The notes under the pieces are model-generated. The model did no database searches, had not been told where the DNA came from, and was given only the letters and a program-made list of their open reading frames with translations. Positions 16,661 through 26,061 of a DNA stretch of 64,000 nt are shown here, one piece after another. The DNA is from R-RK-3 sp031399085 (GTDB lineage Bacteria > Pseudomonadota > Alphaproteobacteria > Rhizobiales > Rhodomicrobiaceae). The position numbers and the translations under genes are program-made. The first letter of the stretch is position 1. The number at the start of each line of letters is the position of its first letter. Where the stretch lies: positions 124,001-188,000 of the forward strand of contig JANNOQ010000045.1 in NCBI GenBank assembly GCA_031399085.1. The letters are read 5' to 3'.

Positions 16661-17539
16661 TTACGCCGCCACGGATTGATAGGGCGCGGCAAAACCTGCA
16701 CGGATGAAGCGGGCCATCTCCTCGGCAATGTCGCTGGCACCAGCGGCCGGCAGGCGTAGATTAATGTAGAACACCGGGAGCGGCGGCAGTCCATCGCCCG
16801 ACCCCAACACTTGCAGACTGCGCGGCACGGCCAACTTCAGCATTGGCGCAACAGCAAGATCGGCTTCGAGCGTGGCGCAATAGGGGTTGAAGTCGCTCGT
16901 TTCGCAGGTTAGACGCCAATCCAGACCTGCCAGACTAAGCGCCTTAATCGTCGAAGCGCGAAACGCGCAGGTGCCATCGCCGAACGACACCGGAAGCGGC
17001 CTGCGCTTATGGGCCTCGCCGCCGCGCGCTCCGACCCAAACAAGTTGGTCGGGCAGCAGCAACTCACCTTGCTCACCAGGGCTCTGCTCAGTCGTAAGGG
17101 TAAGATCGATTTCCCGATCATCCAGCATCTTAAGGAGCTTTAAAGTCGAAAGACAGACCAGTGTGACGCGCGCGCGCGGCCAGTGCAGATTGAAATTTTT
17201 CAGGATCGGCGGGATGAACGGCATGACAATATCATGCGGGACCCCGAGCTTGATCTCGCCATCAAAATCCGGCGAGGTCATCATGGTCCAGACTTCATCA
17301 TTGAGCGATAAAATCCGCCGCGCATAGGCAAATAGCCGTTCGCCGGACGGCGTCAGTTCCGAGCGCCGATTGCCGCGCGTGAAAAGCGGCTGGCCAAAAA
17401 AGTCTTCCAACCTGCGGATCTGCTGGCTGACCGCCGCTTGCGTCAGATTAACCGCGCGCGCGGCGCTCGTCATGCCCCCCGTCTCGGCAACGGCCACGAA
17501 GGCGCGAAGCAATCCCACGTCGATATCCCTGCGCATCAT
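16661..17539 (-). CDS. LysR family transcriptional regulator
   Basis: 292 residues from the ATG at 17539. An N-terminal winged helix-turn-helix (about 5-65) contains SAARAVNLTQAAVSQQIRRL and PLFTRGNRR, and a periplasmic-binding-like effector domain follows (GEIKLGVPHDIVMPFIPPIL onward). The frame is open back to 17587, but LysR proteins usually begin just before the MRRDIDVGLLRAFVAV helix. It is divergent from the DUF1127 gene with about 120 bp between. In Brucella and Agrobacterium the LysR regulator VtlR activates small DUF1127 genes, so control of this neighbour is plausible. The effector is unknown. Confidence 0.92.
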   Translation of the reverse strand: MMRRDIDVGLLRAFVAVAETGGMTSAARAVNLTQAAVSQQIRRLEDFFGQPLFTRGNRRSELTPSGERLFAYARRILSLNDEVWTMMTSPDFDGEIKLGVPHDIVMPFIPPILKNFNLHWPRARVTLVCLSTLKLLKMLDDREIDLTLTTEQSPGEQGELLLPDQLVWVGARGGEAHKRRPLPVSFGDGTCAFRASTIKALSLAGLDWRLTCETSDFNPYCATLEADLAVAPMLKLAVPRSLQVLGSGDGLPPLPVFYINLRLPAAGASDIAEEMARFIRAGFAAPYQSVAA

Positions 17540-17661
17540 CGCTCCATAACGATTGCTAATGATGCTCATCATAAACATTCGTTTCACTTATGCAACTACC
17601 GTCGCTAGATAGAGGCTGCGCGCGCATTTCCAATCCTCATTAAAACTTCAGGAGCGCAGTC

Positions 17662-17895
17662 ATGTTGATGAAATCCGGCTCGTTTGAAATGGCCGGCCGG
17701 TCGCCAGCCATACCGGAGCAGACAGGGCGGAATATATTCGCCCGCATTATGCTTCGGCTGGAAGCCTATTCGGAATTCCGCCGGCAGCGGAGCGCGCTTA
17801 TGGCGCTTGACGATTATATGCTGAAGGATATCGGACTGTCCCGCGCCGAGGCCGAGCGTATCGCCGCCGAACCGTTCGATTGGCATAAGATTTGA
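17662..17895 (+). CDS. Small DUF1127 (YjiS-like) protein
   Basis: 77 residues. The C-terminal DUF1127 motif is clear: RRQRSALMALDDYMLKDIGL followed by SRAEAERIAAEPFD. Such small, Arg-rich proteins of alphaproteobacteria have been linked to RNA turnover, phosphate and carbon metabolism, and stress. CAGGAG about 10 nt before the ATG supports the start. The divergent LysR gene is the likely regulator, and a strong intrinsic terminator lies about 65 bp after the stop, so the gene is probably transcribed alone. Confidence 0.9.
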   Translation: MLMKSGSFEMAGRSPAIPEQTGRNIFARIMLRLEAYSEFRRQRSALMALDDYMLKDIGLSRAEAERIAAEPFDWHKI

Positions 17896-17958
17896 TGCCC
17901 GCCCTGGGATCGCCGCCGTCGCACTCGGCAATGAAGAGCAAACCAAGACTTCATCAAG

Positions 17959-18000
17959 GACAGCGTGACCGGTTCTAACTGAGCCGCTCACGCTGTCTTT
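17959..18000. terminator. Strong intrinsic terminator after the DUF1127 gene
   Basis: A perfect 10-bp stem (GACAGCGTGA at 17959-17968 with TCACGCTGTC at 17988-17997) with further CGG/CCG pairing inside, followed by TTTGCTTTG. It lies between the DUF1127 gene and the convergent end of maeB at 18007. Confidence 0.85.
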
Positions 18001-18006
18001 GCTTTG

Positions 18007-20373
18007 CTACCCCGAAATATCATAAGCCGCCAGCGCCGCCATATTGACCAGATCGCTGTCGGTTGCGCCGAGCGAGGCGATCTGCACCGGCTTGGCCATG
18101 CCGACCAACAGCGGACCGATCACCGTCCCGCCGCCAAGTTCCTGCAGCATTTTCGTGGAAATGCTGGCCGAATGAAACGCCGGCATGACGAGGACATTGG
18201 CGGTGTCCGACAGACGGCAGAATGGATAGAGCGCCATCGCTTCGCGATTGAGCGCGACATCGGCCCCCATCTCGCCGTCATATTCGAAATCGACGCCGCG
18301 CCGGTCGAGCAGTTTGACGGCTTCCGCCACCCGCTCCGAACGCTCCCCCTTCGGATGGCCGAATGTCGAATAGGCCAGCATCGCCACGCGCGGATCGAAG
18401 CCCAAACGCTGGGCAACCGCCGCCGCCTCGACAGCGATGTTTGCGAGTTGCTCAGCATTTGGCATGTCGTGAACCGAGGTGTCGGCAACCAGGACGCTGC
18501 GCCCCCGCGAGATCACCAGCGACACGCCGATCACCGTATGCGACGGCTTGGGGTCGAGCGCATGGCAAATATCGAGATAGGCGGTCGACCAATTCCGTGT
18601 CGTGCCCGTCACCATACCATCGGCATGGCCGAGTGCGACCATGCAGGCGGCAAAAACGTTGCGGTCATTGTTTACAAGCCGCTGGCAGTCCCGGAACAAC
18701 AGGCCCTTACGCTGCAGCCTGGCATAGAGAAACTCGGCATATTCGCGATTATTTTGCGAGAGCCGCGCATTCTGAATTTCGATCGCATCGCGATGGTTTA
18801 GTCCGATGGCGCGGAACGCCTCCTTAATCTGATCTTCACGGCCAACCAGGATCGGCGTGCCAAGGCCGGAGTTAAAGAAGGCGTTCGCCGCGCGCACGAC
18901 TCGGATTTCCTCGCCCTCGGCGAAGACCACGCGTTTCGGGTTCTGCCGCACCTGTGCGAAGATCGAATGCAGAAACGCCGCCGCCGGATCGAGCCGGCCG
19001 TCGAGCCTGGCGCGATAGGCGTCCATATCGACGATTGGCTTGCGCGCCACGCCGGAATCCATCGCGGCCCTGGCTACGGCTTCCGGGATGCGGCTGATAA
19101 GGCGCGGATCGAAGGGCGCGGGAATGATGTACTCCGGCCCGTAGCGCAGCCGCCGGCCCTGATAGGCGGCCGCCACCTTGTCCGGCACGTCCTCGCGGGC
19201 GAGCGCGGCGAGGGCTTCCACCGCGGCGATCTTCATTGCGTCGTTGATGGTTGAAGCGCGCACATCGAGCGCCCCTCGGAAGATATAGGGGAAGCCGAGC
19301 ACATTATTCACCTGATTTGGATAGTCGGACCGTCCCGTCGCCATGATCGCGTCGTCGCGGATCATTGCGACCTCTTCCGGCGTGATCTCCGGGTCGGGGT
19401 TGGCCATCGCGAAGATGATCGGCTTGGCCGCCATCCCGGCGACCATGTCGCGGGTCAGCGATCCCGCGCTTGACAGGCCGAACACCACATCGGCGCCCTC
19501 CAACGCCTCCGCCAGCGTGCGCGCGGAGGTATCGGCGGCATGCGCCGACTTCCATTGGTTCATGCCCTGTTCGCGGCCCTTATAGATGACGCCCTTGGTG
19601 TCGCACAGGATCGCATTGTTGTGCGGCAGGCCCATCGTCTTCAGCAATTCAAGGCAGGCGATGCCCGCCGAACCCGCGCCGTTGCAAACAAATTTAATGT
19701 CGCGCATGTCGCGGCCGGTCAGGTCGAGCGCGTTGATGAGGCCAGCCGCGGCGATGATCGCCGTGCCGTGCTGATCGTCGTGGAACACCGGAATGTCCAT
19801 CATTTCGCGCAGCTGTTGCTCGATGATGAAGCAGTCAGGCGCCCTGATGTCTTCCAGATTGATGCCGCCGAAAGACGGACCGAGATAGCGCACGGCGTTG
19901 ATGAAGGCGTCCACGTCCTCCGTGCCGATTTCCAGATCGATGGAATCAACGTCGGCGAAACGCTTGAACAGCACCGCCTTGCCCTCCATCACCGGCTTGG
20001 AGGCCAGCGCGCCAAGATTGCCCATGCCCAGGATCGCCGTGCCGTTCGAGATCACCGCGACCAAATTGCCCTTGGCGGTGTAATCATAGGCAAGGCTCGG
20101 ATCGCGCGCGATTTCCTCGACCGGCACCGCGACGCCGGGCGAATAGGCCAGGCTCAGATCGCGCTGCGTCGCGACCGGCTTGGTCGGCACGATCTCCAGC
20201 TTGCCCGGCTTCCCCATCTGGTGGAAGCGCAGAACATCTTGGCGCGTAAAGGCCGCGTCGGCTGACTTGGACATGCCTTTGGACTTTCTCGGCTCGGGTT
20301 TGCCCGGCAGTTTAACAGTTTCGGCGCCGCCCTGTGTTGTGACGGAGGCCGCATTTTCAGTCTCTAATGTCAT
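18007..20373 (-). CDS. maeB: NADP-dependent malic enzyme with phosphotransacetylase-like domain
   Basis: 788 residues, the MaeB hybrid architecture. Residues about 45-450 form the malic enzyme: LAYSPGVAVPVEEIARDP, ISNGTAILGMGNLG, HDDQHGTAIIAAAGLINAL (metal and substrate binding) and FVCNGAGSAGIACLELL (dinucleotide binding). Residues about 460-788 are a phosphate-acetyltransferase-like domain that is regulatory in this family. It converts malate to pyruvate and CO2 with NADP reduction. The first 40 residues are variable; an ATG at codon 34 (MSKSADAAF) is a possible alternative start. It is divergent from mutS, an order found in many Rhizobiales. Confidence 0.95.
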   Translation of the reverse strand: MTLETENAASVTTQGGAETVKLPGKPEPRKSKGMSKSADAAFTRQDVLRFHQMGKPGKLEIVPTKPVATQRDLSLAYSPGVAVPVEEIARDPSLAYDYTAKGNLVAVISNGTAILGMGNLGALASKPVMEGKAVLFKRFADVDSIDLEIGTEDVDAFINAVRYLGPSFGGINLEDIRAPDCFIIEQQLREMMDIPVFHDDQHGTAIIAAAGLINALDLTGRDMRDIKFVCNGAGSAGIACLELLKTMGLPHNNAILCDTKGVIYKGREQGMNQWKSAHAADTSARTLAEALEGADVVFGLSSAGSLTRDMVAGMAAKPIIFAMANPDPEITPEEVAMIRDDAIMATGRSDYPNQVNNVLGFPYIFRGALDVRASTINDAMKIAAVEALAALAREDVPDKVAAAYQGRRLRYGPEYIIPAPFDPRLISRIPEAVARAAMDSGVARKPIVDMDAYRARLDGRLDPAAAFLHSIFAQVRQNPKRVVFAEGEEIRVVRAANAFFNSGLGTPILVGREDQIKEAFRAIGLNHRDAIEIQNARLSQNNREYAEFLYARLQRKGLLFRDCQRLVNNDRNVFAACMVALGHADGMVTGTTRNWSTAYLDICHALDPKPSHTVIGVSLVISRGRSVLVADTSVHDMPNAEQLANIAVEAAAVAQRLGFDPRVAMLAYSTFGHPKGERSERVAEAVKLLDRRGVDFEYDGEMGADVALNREAMALYPFCRLSDTANVLVMPAFHSASISTKMLQELGGGTVIGPLLVGMAKPVQIASLGATDSDLVNMAALAAYDISG

Positions 20374-20578
20374 TGCGCTGATCTTGGGTGTTTCCTTAAG
20401 GCGCTTAAGGCCTCATGATTACATTCGTTTTTTGTGGCCGGACCATAGCCGCCGGTTTTTGCGGAAACAAGCGGTGCATTTCCCCCGCTCGGGACTTTCC
20501 AGCCCCTGTTTTGGAAGGCTATGCCTTTCTGCACCGGTCTGTGTGGCATTTGCATCAGCACTTTCGTTGGATGGGGAA

Positions 20579-23308
20579 ATGACGGAGCCCGCGAGGCCGC
20601 GCGTGTTGAACGAGGGAAGCGGCGCGCCGCTTGCAGCCCGCCATGCGGCCGCGGCTGGCGAGATGACGCCGATGATGGCGCAATATGCCCAGATCAAAGC
20701 CGCTCATTCCGATTGCCTGCTGTTCTACCGGATGGGCGATTTCTTCGAGCTGTTCTTCGACGACGCCGTCGCGGCGTCCAAGGCGCTTGGCATTGCGCTC
20801 ACCAAGCGCGGCAAGCATCTGGGCGAGGATATCCCGATGTGCGGCGTGCCGGTCGTCAGGTCGGATGAATATCTGCACAAGCTGATCGCGGCGGGCTTCC
20901 GCATCGCCGTCTGCGAGCAGCTGGAAGACCCGGCCGAGGCCAAGAAGCGCGGCGGTAAATCGGTGGTGATGCGTGATGTGGTGCGGCTCGTCACGCCCGG
21001 CACGATCACCGAGGAAACGCTGCTCGAGGCGGCGTCGAACAATTTTTTGACCGCATTGTTCAAGATCACCGGCGGCGGGGGATACGCGCTTGCCTCAACC
21101 GACATATCGACGGGCGAATTTCTGCTCGGTGAGTGCCCGACAGCGGATATAGCCGGCGAGATCGCTCGTCTTTCCCCCCGCGAAGTGCTGCTAAGCGATG
21201 GGCTGAGCGGCGATAAGGCTTTGCGCGCGACCATTGAACACGCTGGCGCGGCGATCACGCCGCTGCCGGATGTGTATTTCAGCGCCGCTGGCGGCGAAAG
21301 CGCGCTGAAGCGGGAGCTGGGTGTTTCCGCGCTGGACGGCTTCGGCAGCTTCAGCGGCGCTGAGCTAAGCGCGAGCGCCGCGCTGCTCAAATATGTCGAG
21401 ATCACGCAGATCGGCCAAAAACCGGTTCTGCGCCCGCCAAGACGCGCTGGCGGCGGCGCGTTTCTCTTCATCGACGCGGCGACCCGGACCAATCTGGAAC
21501 TGACCCGCTCGCTCCTCGGCGCAAAGCAGGGCAGCCTGCTGGCGGCAATCGACCGCACAGTGACGAGCGCGGGAAGCCGCGAACTCGCCGCGCGGCTTGC
21601 CAGCCCCCTCACCGATCCGGCGGCGATCCACGCCCGCCTCGACGCTGTCGCGTTCCTGAAGGACCGGCAAATGCTGCGTTCGCGGCTGCGTGACTGCCTG
21701 AAAAGCGCGCCGGACATCGCCCGCGCCCTGTCGCGCCTGTCGCTCGACCGGGGCGGCCCGCGCGATCTTGGGGGCTTGCGCGACGGGCTGGCCTGCGCCG
21801 CCGAGGCCGCGCGCCTGCTCACCGAGCCGCTGACCAGCGATGGAGCGCCCGCCGAGGTCGCAGGCATTTCCGCGCGGCTTGCGACATTGGGCGGCGCGCT
21901 GCTGAAACGCCTTGCCTCGGCGCTTGGCGATGAGCTCCCGCATCTCAAGCGCGATGGCGGCTTCATCCGTTCCGGCTACAGCGTCAATCTCGACGAAACC
22001 CGCCAACTCCGCGACGACAGCCGGGGGATGATCGCGAAGCTGCAATCCCGCTATGCGGCCGAGACCGGCGTCAAGGCGCTGAAGATCCGTCACAATAACA
22101 TCCTCGGCTATTTTATCGAGGCGACGGCGGCCAATGCCGGCCCGCTGCTCAAAGCTCCGCTCAATGAAACCTTCCGCCACCGTCAGACGCTTGCCAATCA
22201 GGTGCGCTTCACGACGGCCGAACTCGCGAGCGCCGAAGCGCGCATCACCGGCGCGGCCGACCGGGCGCTGGCCATCGAGCTGGGCATCTTCGCCGAGCTG
22301 CGCCGCCTTGCTCTCGCCAACGAACGCCACATCAGCGCCGCCGCAGCCGCACTCGCCGAACTCGACACCGCTTGCGCCCTAGCCCAGCTGGCCGAAGCGC
22401 AAGGCTATTGCCGCCCGGTGGTCGACGCTTCGACGGCCTTCGCCATCGAGGGGGGGCGCCATCCGGTCGTCGAACAGGCGCTCGTCAAGGCGCGCGCCGG
22501 GCCGTTCATCCCCAATGGCTGCACTCTCAGCCGCGAGCGGCTCTGGCTCGTGACCGGGCCGAACATGGCGGGCAAATCGACCTTTCTCCGCCAGAATGCG
22601 CTGATCGCCATTCTCGCGCAGATGGGCAGTTTCGTGCCCGCGCGCGCCGCGCATATCGGCGTCGCCGACCGCCTGTTCAGCCGCGTCGGCGCATCCGACG
22701 ATTTGGCGCGCGGGCGCTCCACTTTTATGGTCGAGATGGTGGAGACGGCGGCGATCCTCAATCAGGCCACGCCGCGCTCGCTGGTCATCCTTGACGAGAT
22801 CGGGAGGGGCACGGCGACGTTCGACGGGCTGTCCATCGCCTGGGCCGCCGTCGAGCATCTTCACGATGTGAACAAATGCCGCGCGCTGTTCGCGACGCAT
22901 TATCACGAGCTGACGGCGATGGCGCACAAGCTCGACGGCGCGGCGAATGTCACGGTCGCGGTGAAGGAATGGAAGGATAACATCGTTTTTCTGCATGAGG
23001 TGGTGCCGGGCGCGGCCGATCGCTCCTATGGCATCCAGGTGGCCAAGCTTGCCGGATTGCCGGCAGCGGTGATCGCGCGTGCGCGCCAGGTGCTTGCCCG
23101 GCTGGAGAAATCCCAGGGCAAGCCGAATGCGGAAATGCTGGGCGATCTGCCGCTCTTCGCCGCTCTTGCCACGCCCGAAGCGGAGCCTGCGGCGGGGAGC
23201 GACGCGATCGCGGAAGCCTTGGCGGGTCTTGACCCCGACAGTTTGTCGCCCCGCGAGGCGCTGGAGGCGCTTTACCGGCTCAAGGCTCTGGCAAGCGGCG
23301 GCGGCTGA
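20579..23308 (+). CDS. mutS: DNA mismatch repair protein MutS
   Basis: 909 residues from the ATG at 20579. The mismatch-binding domain I has the Phe-x-Glu motif in YRMGDFFELFF and EDIPMCGVPV. The core lever/clamp domains follow. The ATPase domain has Walker A GPNMAGKST at about 660, GRSTFMVEMVETA, Walker B ILDEIGRGTATFDG and the ATHYHELTAM signature. The frame is open for 133 codons upstream, but that stretch lies over the maeB promoter and has no MutS similarity. All functional motifs are intact, so repair competence is expected. Confidence 0.97.
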   Translation: MTEPARPRVLNEGSGAPLAARHAAAAGEMTPMMAQYAQIKAAHSDCLLFYRMGDFFELFFDDAVAASKALGIALTKRGKHLGEDIPMCGVPVVRSDEYLHKLIAAGFRIAVCEQLEDPAEAKKRGGKSVVMRDVVRLVTPGTITEETLLEAASNNFLTALFKITGGGGYALASTDISTGEFLLGECPTADIAGEIARLSPREVLLSDGLSGDKALRATIEHAGAAITPLPDVYFSAAGGESALKRELGVSALDGFGSFSGAELSASAALLKYVEITQIGQKPVLRPPRRAGGGAFLFIDAATRTNLELTRSLLGAKQGSLLAAIDRTVTSAGSRELAARLASPLTDPAAIHARLDAVAFLKDRQMLRSRLRDCLKSAPDIARALSRLSLDRGGPRDLGGLRDGLACAAEAARLLTEPLTSDGAPAEVAGISARLATLGGALLKRLASALGDELPHLKRDGGFIRSGYSVNLDETRQLRDDSRGMIAKLQSRYAAETGVKALKIRHNNILGYFIEATAANAGPLLKAPLNETFRHRQTLANQVRFTTAELASAEARITGAADRALAIELGIFAELRRLALANERHISAAAAALAELDTACALAQLAEAQGYCRPVVDASTAFAIEGGRHPVVEQALVKARAGPFIPNGCTLSRERLWLVTGPNMAGKSTFLRQNALIAILAQMGSFVPARAAHIGVADRLFSRVGASDDLARGRSTFMVEMVETAAILNQATPRSLVILDEIGRGTATFDGLSIAWAAVEHLHDVNKCRALFATHYHELTAMAHKLDGAANVTVAVKEWKDNIVFLHEVVPGAADRSYGIQVAKLAGLPAAVIARARQVLARLEKSQGKPNAEMLGDLPLFAALATPEAEPAAGSDAIAEALAGLDPDSLSPREALEALYRLKALASGGG

Positions 23309-23336
23309 TCCTCGCGCCGAAACGCTTGAGGCCGCT

Positions 23337-23918
23337 TCAAGCCCGCGCCCCGCCTTCCAGCACAGGCCGCATGAAGCGGGCGCTGATGTCCCTGGCATTG
23401 TCGCTCATGCGGTCCCATGCGCCTTGAACGAAACGGAGACGCTGTTCGGGGCTGGCGAAAGCCGTGTCGGGTATCAGGAAGAACAGATTGCCGTGGGAAA
23501 CCACGACGCCGTCGCGCTCGACAAGCATTTGGGTGATGCCGCTCCATTTGAGGAAATATTCGATGTGGTCTGTCGCGATCCGCAGCCCCTCGTCTTCCTC
23601 GACAAGCCGGATCTGCTGATCGTAATCGGCCCGCGCCTTGTAACTGCGGACGCTGAACCTGCGTAGCAGGATCAGTCCGATGAGGAAGGACGCCATCAAC
23701 GCCAGGAACAGGCCGTCCGCGCTGACGGCGAGCCCGGCGTCGGCAAGCCACAGCGCTATGGCATTGCCGTGACTCGAAAGAGCAAGGAGCGCTGCGCCAT
23801 AGCCGCCGACAAAAATCCATCGGGCCCACCAGACACCGCTATAGGCGCGCCGCCCCATCGTCCGGCCCAGCTTCTGCAACCGCTTGAAAGGCAGTCTGTA
23901 TGTTAGCTCGATCCCCAT
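23337..23918 (-). CDS. YcxB-like membrane protein
   Basis: 193 residues. Two membrane segments (about 30-48, WARWIFVGGYGAALLAL, and 62-84, ADGLFLALMASFLIGLILL) are followed by a cytoplasmic domain with DHIEYFLKWSGITQMLVERD and NLFFLIPDTAFASPEQRLRF, the pattern of the YcxB-like C-terminal domain. Function is unknown in the family. AAGG 8 nt upstream favours the ATG at 23918 over a TTG five codons earlier. It is convergent with mutS, and no operon partner is seen. Confidence 0.78.
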   Translation of the reverse strand: MGIELTYRLPFKRLQKLGRTMGRRAYSGVWWARWIFVGGYGAALLALSSHGNAIALWLADAGLAVSADGLFLALMASFLIGLILLRRFSVRSYKARADYDQQIRLVEEDEGLRIATDHIEYFLKWSGITQMLVERDGVVVSHGNLFFLIPDTAFASPEQRLRFVQGAWDRMSDNARDISARFMRPVLEGGARA

Positions 23919-24156
23919 CGCCGCATCCTTCAAGAGCGTTTATCATTCGAGACGTCGAATCGCATGTCTGACGCGCCTCGAAGCGCTTGCGTTCACGCCG
24001 CCATGTCTGGCCGCAAAAAAACGCCTGCGAATGAGGATGAGACCCGCCGGACGCCGCTGCCTTGCGCATCCAAGCTTCACAGCAGGGGCATTGACGGTGT
24101 AAGCCATTGATAACGGTCCTGCGGCGATTCCCAAAAAAAACTGAGGCGGCCCACTC

Positions 24157-25131
24157 ATGGCGATCACGCTCAACAGCTCGACATTGGTGACGGTTTTCGG
24201 CGGCTCCGGCTTTATCGGCCGCTATGTGGTGCAAGCGCTCGCCCAAACCGGCTGCCGCGTGCGCGTCGCGGTCAGACAGCCGCATCTGGCCGGGTTTCTC
24301 CAACCGCTCGGCGGCGTCGGCCAGATCCTGCCCGTCCAGGCCAATCTGCGCTATGAGGCCTCGATCCACCGCGCCATTGAGGGTGCCGACGGCGTCGTCA
24401 ACCTCGTCGGCATTTTGCAGCCCTCCGGCAAGCAGAGCTTCCGCACCATTCAGGCCGAAGGAGCCGGGCTGGTTGCGCGGGCCGCGCGTCAGGCCGGGGC
24501 GCGCGCGCTGGTGCACCTCTCGGCGATCGGCGCCAGCCGGTCGAGCCGGGCGGCCTATGCCCGCAGCAAGGCGGAAGGCGAGGATCTGGTGAGCGCCGCT
24601 TTCCCGACCGGCACGATTTTGCGGCCATCCATCGTCTTCGGGCCGGAGGATCAGTTCTTCAACCGCTTCGCCTCGATGGCGCGCTTCTCGCCCTTCCTGC
24701 CGCTCATCGGCGGCGGGCGCACCCGCTTTCAGCCCGTCTATGTTGGGGATGTGGCCCAAGCCGTCGCCGCCGGCCTTGACGGCCGCGCCCGACCGGGCGT
24801 GCCCTACGAACTGGGCGGGCCGGCGATTTACACCTTCCGCGAGCTGCTCGACCTTATCGCCGGATACACCCAAAGACCGCGGTCCTACATCTCCATTCCG
24901 TTCTGGATCGCGAGAATGCAGGGCTTTTTCCTGCAAATGCTGCCGGGAGCGCCAATGACGCTCGATCAGGTGCGGCTTTTGCAGTCCGACAACATCGTCA
25001 GCAAGGAAGCGGTCGCCGAGGCGCGCACGCTGGCCAATCTCGGCATCGCGCCGCAAGCGCTGGAGACGATCGTGCCGCGCTATCTGGTGCGCTTCCGCCC
25101 CAAGGGCGAGTTTTCGACCCGCGCGATTTGA
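24157..25131 (+). CDS. NDUFA9-like NAD(P)-binding protein (atypical SDR)
   Basis: 324 residues. The Rossmann motif VTVFGGSGFIGRYVVQAL starts at residue 11, GADGVVNLVGILQPSG and ALVHLSAIGASRSSRAAYAR follow, with a Y-x3-K pair (YARSK). The C-terminal part (RSYISIPFWIARMQGFF) resembles the alphaproteobacterial relatives of mitochondrial complex I subunit NDUFA9/39 kDa. In mitochondria that subunit binds NADPH at the membrane side of complex I. Whether the bacterial protein joins NDH-1 is not established, and no nuo gene is nearby. The 230 bp downstream are non-coding. Confidence 0.85.
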   Translation: MAITLNSSTLVTVFGGSGFIGRYVVQALAQTGCRVRVAVRQPHLAGFLQPLGGVGQILPVQANLRYEASIHRAIEGADGVVNLVGILQPSGKQSFRTIQAEGAGLVARAARQAGARALVHLSAIGASRSSRAAYARSKAEGEDLVSAAFPTGTILRPSIVFGPEDQFFNRFASMARFSPFLPLIGGGRTRFQPVYVGDVAQAVAAGLDGRARPGVPYELGGPAIYTFRELLDLIAGYTQRPRSYISIPFWIARMQGFFLQMLPGAPMTLDQVRLLQSDNIVSKEAVAEARTLANLGIAPQALETIVPRYLVRFRPKGEFSTRAI

Positions 25132-25362
25132 CCTAAGCGTAAAACCGCTGGCACGCGGCCGCCACAATCGTAAGGTGTTTTATCCGGGTACTGCCGAGGT
25201 CAATCGAGTCGCGGCCGAGTTTTGCCGGATTCAGTCTTTGTTTACGACATTTCAGCTTTAGCCGCGATGACCACGGAGCGGTAACGCTGACCGGCTATAG
25301 ATGTTAGCGCCAAAAAGAAACAGGTTCGAGATAAGCGCCCAGCGCTGGATTTTGCTTCACCG

Positions 25363-26061
25363 ATGCTTACGCTGATCCATTATTCCCTCTGCCCGTTCTC
25401 GCGCTCGATCCGGCTGGCGCTCGGCGAGTGCGGCCTCGTAGTCGAGCTGGAGGAGGAGCGCCCCTGGGCCTGGCGGCGCGATTTCCTCAATCTCAATCCA
25501 GCGGGGACGCTGCCGGTGCTCGCGCAGCGGCAAGGCTTCATTCTGGCCGGCGCCTATGCGATCTCCGAATATCTCGCCGATACTTACGGCAAGCTGAATG
25601 GCGAAGGCCCGCCGCGTAACCTGCTTTTCCCAGGCTCGCCGAATGAACGGGCGGAAGTCCGGCGGCTGGTCGAGTGGTTTCACCTGAAAATGGACCAGGA
25701 AGCGAGCCGGTATTTCCTTGAGGAGCGGCTCTACCAGCGTTTCGCCGATCTTGGCCGTTCGACCCCCGATACCGACATCATCCGTGCGGGCCGGGTGAAT
25801 TTGCGCTACCATTTGAGTTATATCTGCCATCTGCTGGAGCAGCGCACATGGCTGGCGGGCGATGAACTGAGCTTTGCCGATCTGGCCGCCGCCGGCCATC
25901 TTTCGGTGCTGGACTATTTGAGCGAGGTGCCGTGGGACGAGTTCCCGAAAGCCAAAAGCTGGTATGCCTCGCTGAAGGCGCGGCCGTCCTTCCGGCCGCT
26001 GCTGGCGGATCGCCTGCCCGGCGTGCCGCCCCCGCCGATCTACGCGGAGCTTGATTTTTGA
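25363..26061 (+). CDS. Glutathione S-transferase family protein
   Basis: 232 residues. The N-terminal thioredoxin-like domain has the CPFS active-site motif at 10-13 (LIHYSLCPFSRSIRLALGE) and the cis-Pro in NPAGTLPVL; the helical C-terminal domain carries TWLAGDELSFADLAAAGHLS. It probably conjugates or reduces substrates with glutathione; the substrate is unknown. Its stop overlaps the start of queG (TTGA), and queG overlaps an SDR gene, so the three are one operon. This trio is common in Rhizobiales, although the reason for the association is unclear. Confidence 0.92.
   Translation: MLTLIHYSLCPFSRSIRLALGECGLVVELEEERPWAWRRDFLNLNPAGTLPVLAQRQGFILAGAYAISEYLADTYGKLNGEGPPRNLLFPGSPNERAEVRRLVEWFHLKMDQEASRYFLEERLYQRFADLGRSTPDTDIIRAGRVNLRYHLSYICHLLEQRTWLAGDELSFADLAAAGHLSVLDYLSEVPWDEFPKAKSWYASLKARPSFRPLLADRLPGVPPPPIYAELDF

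Noticed and set aside
20180..20578. 133-codon N-terminal extension of mutS
   Set aside because: No MutS similarity; it runs over the divergent maeB start region.
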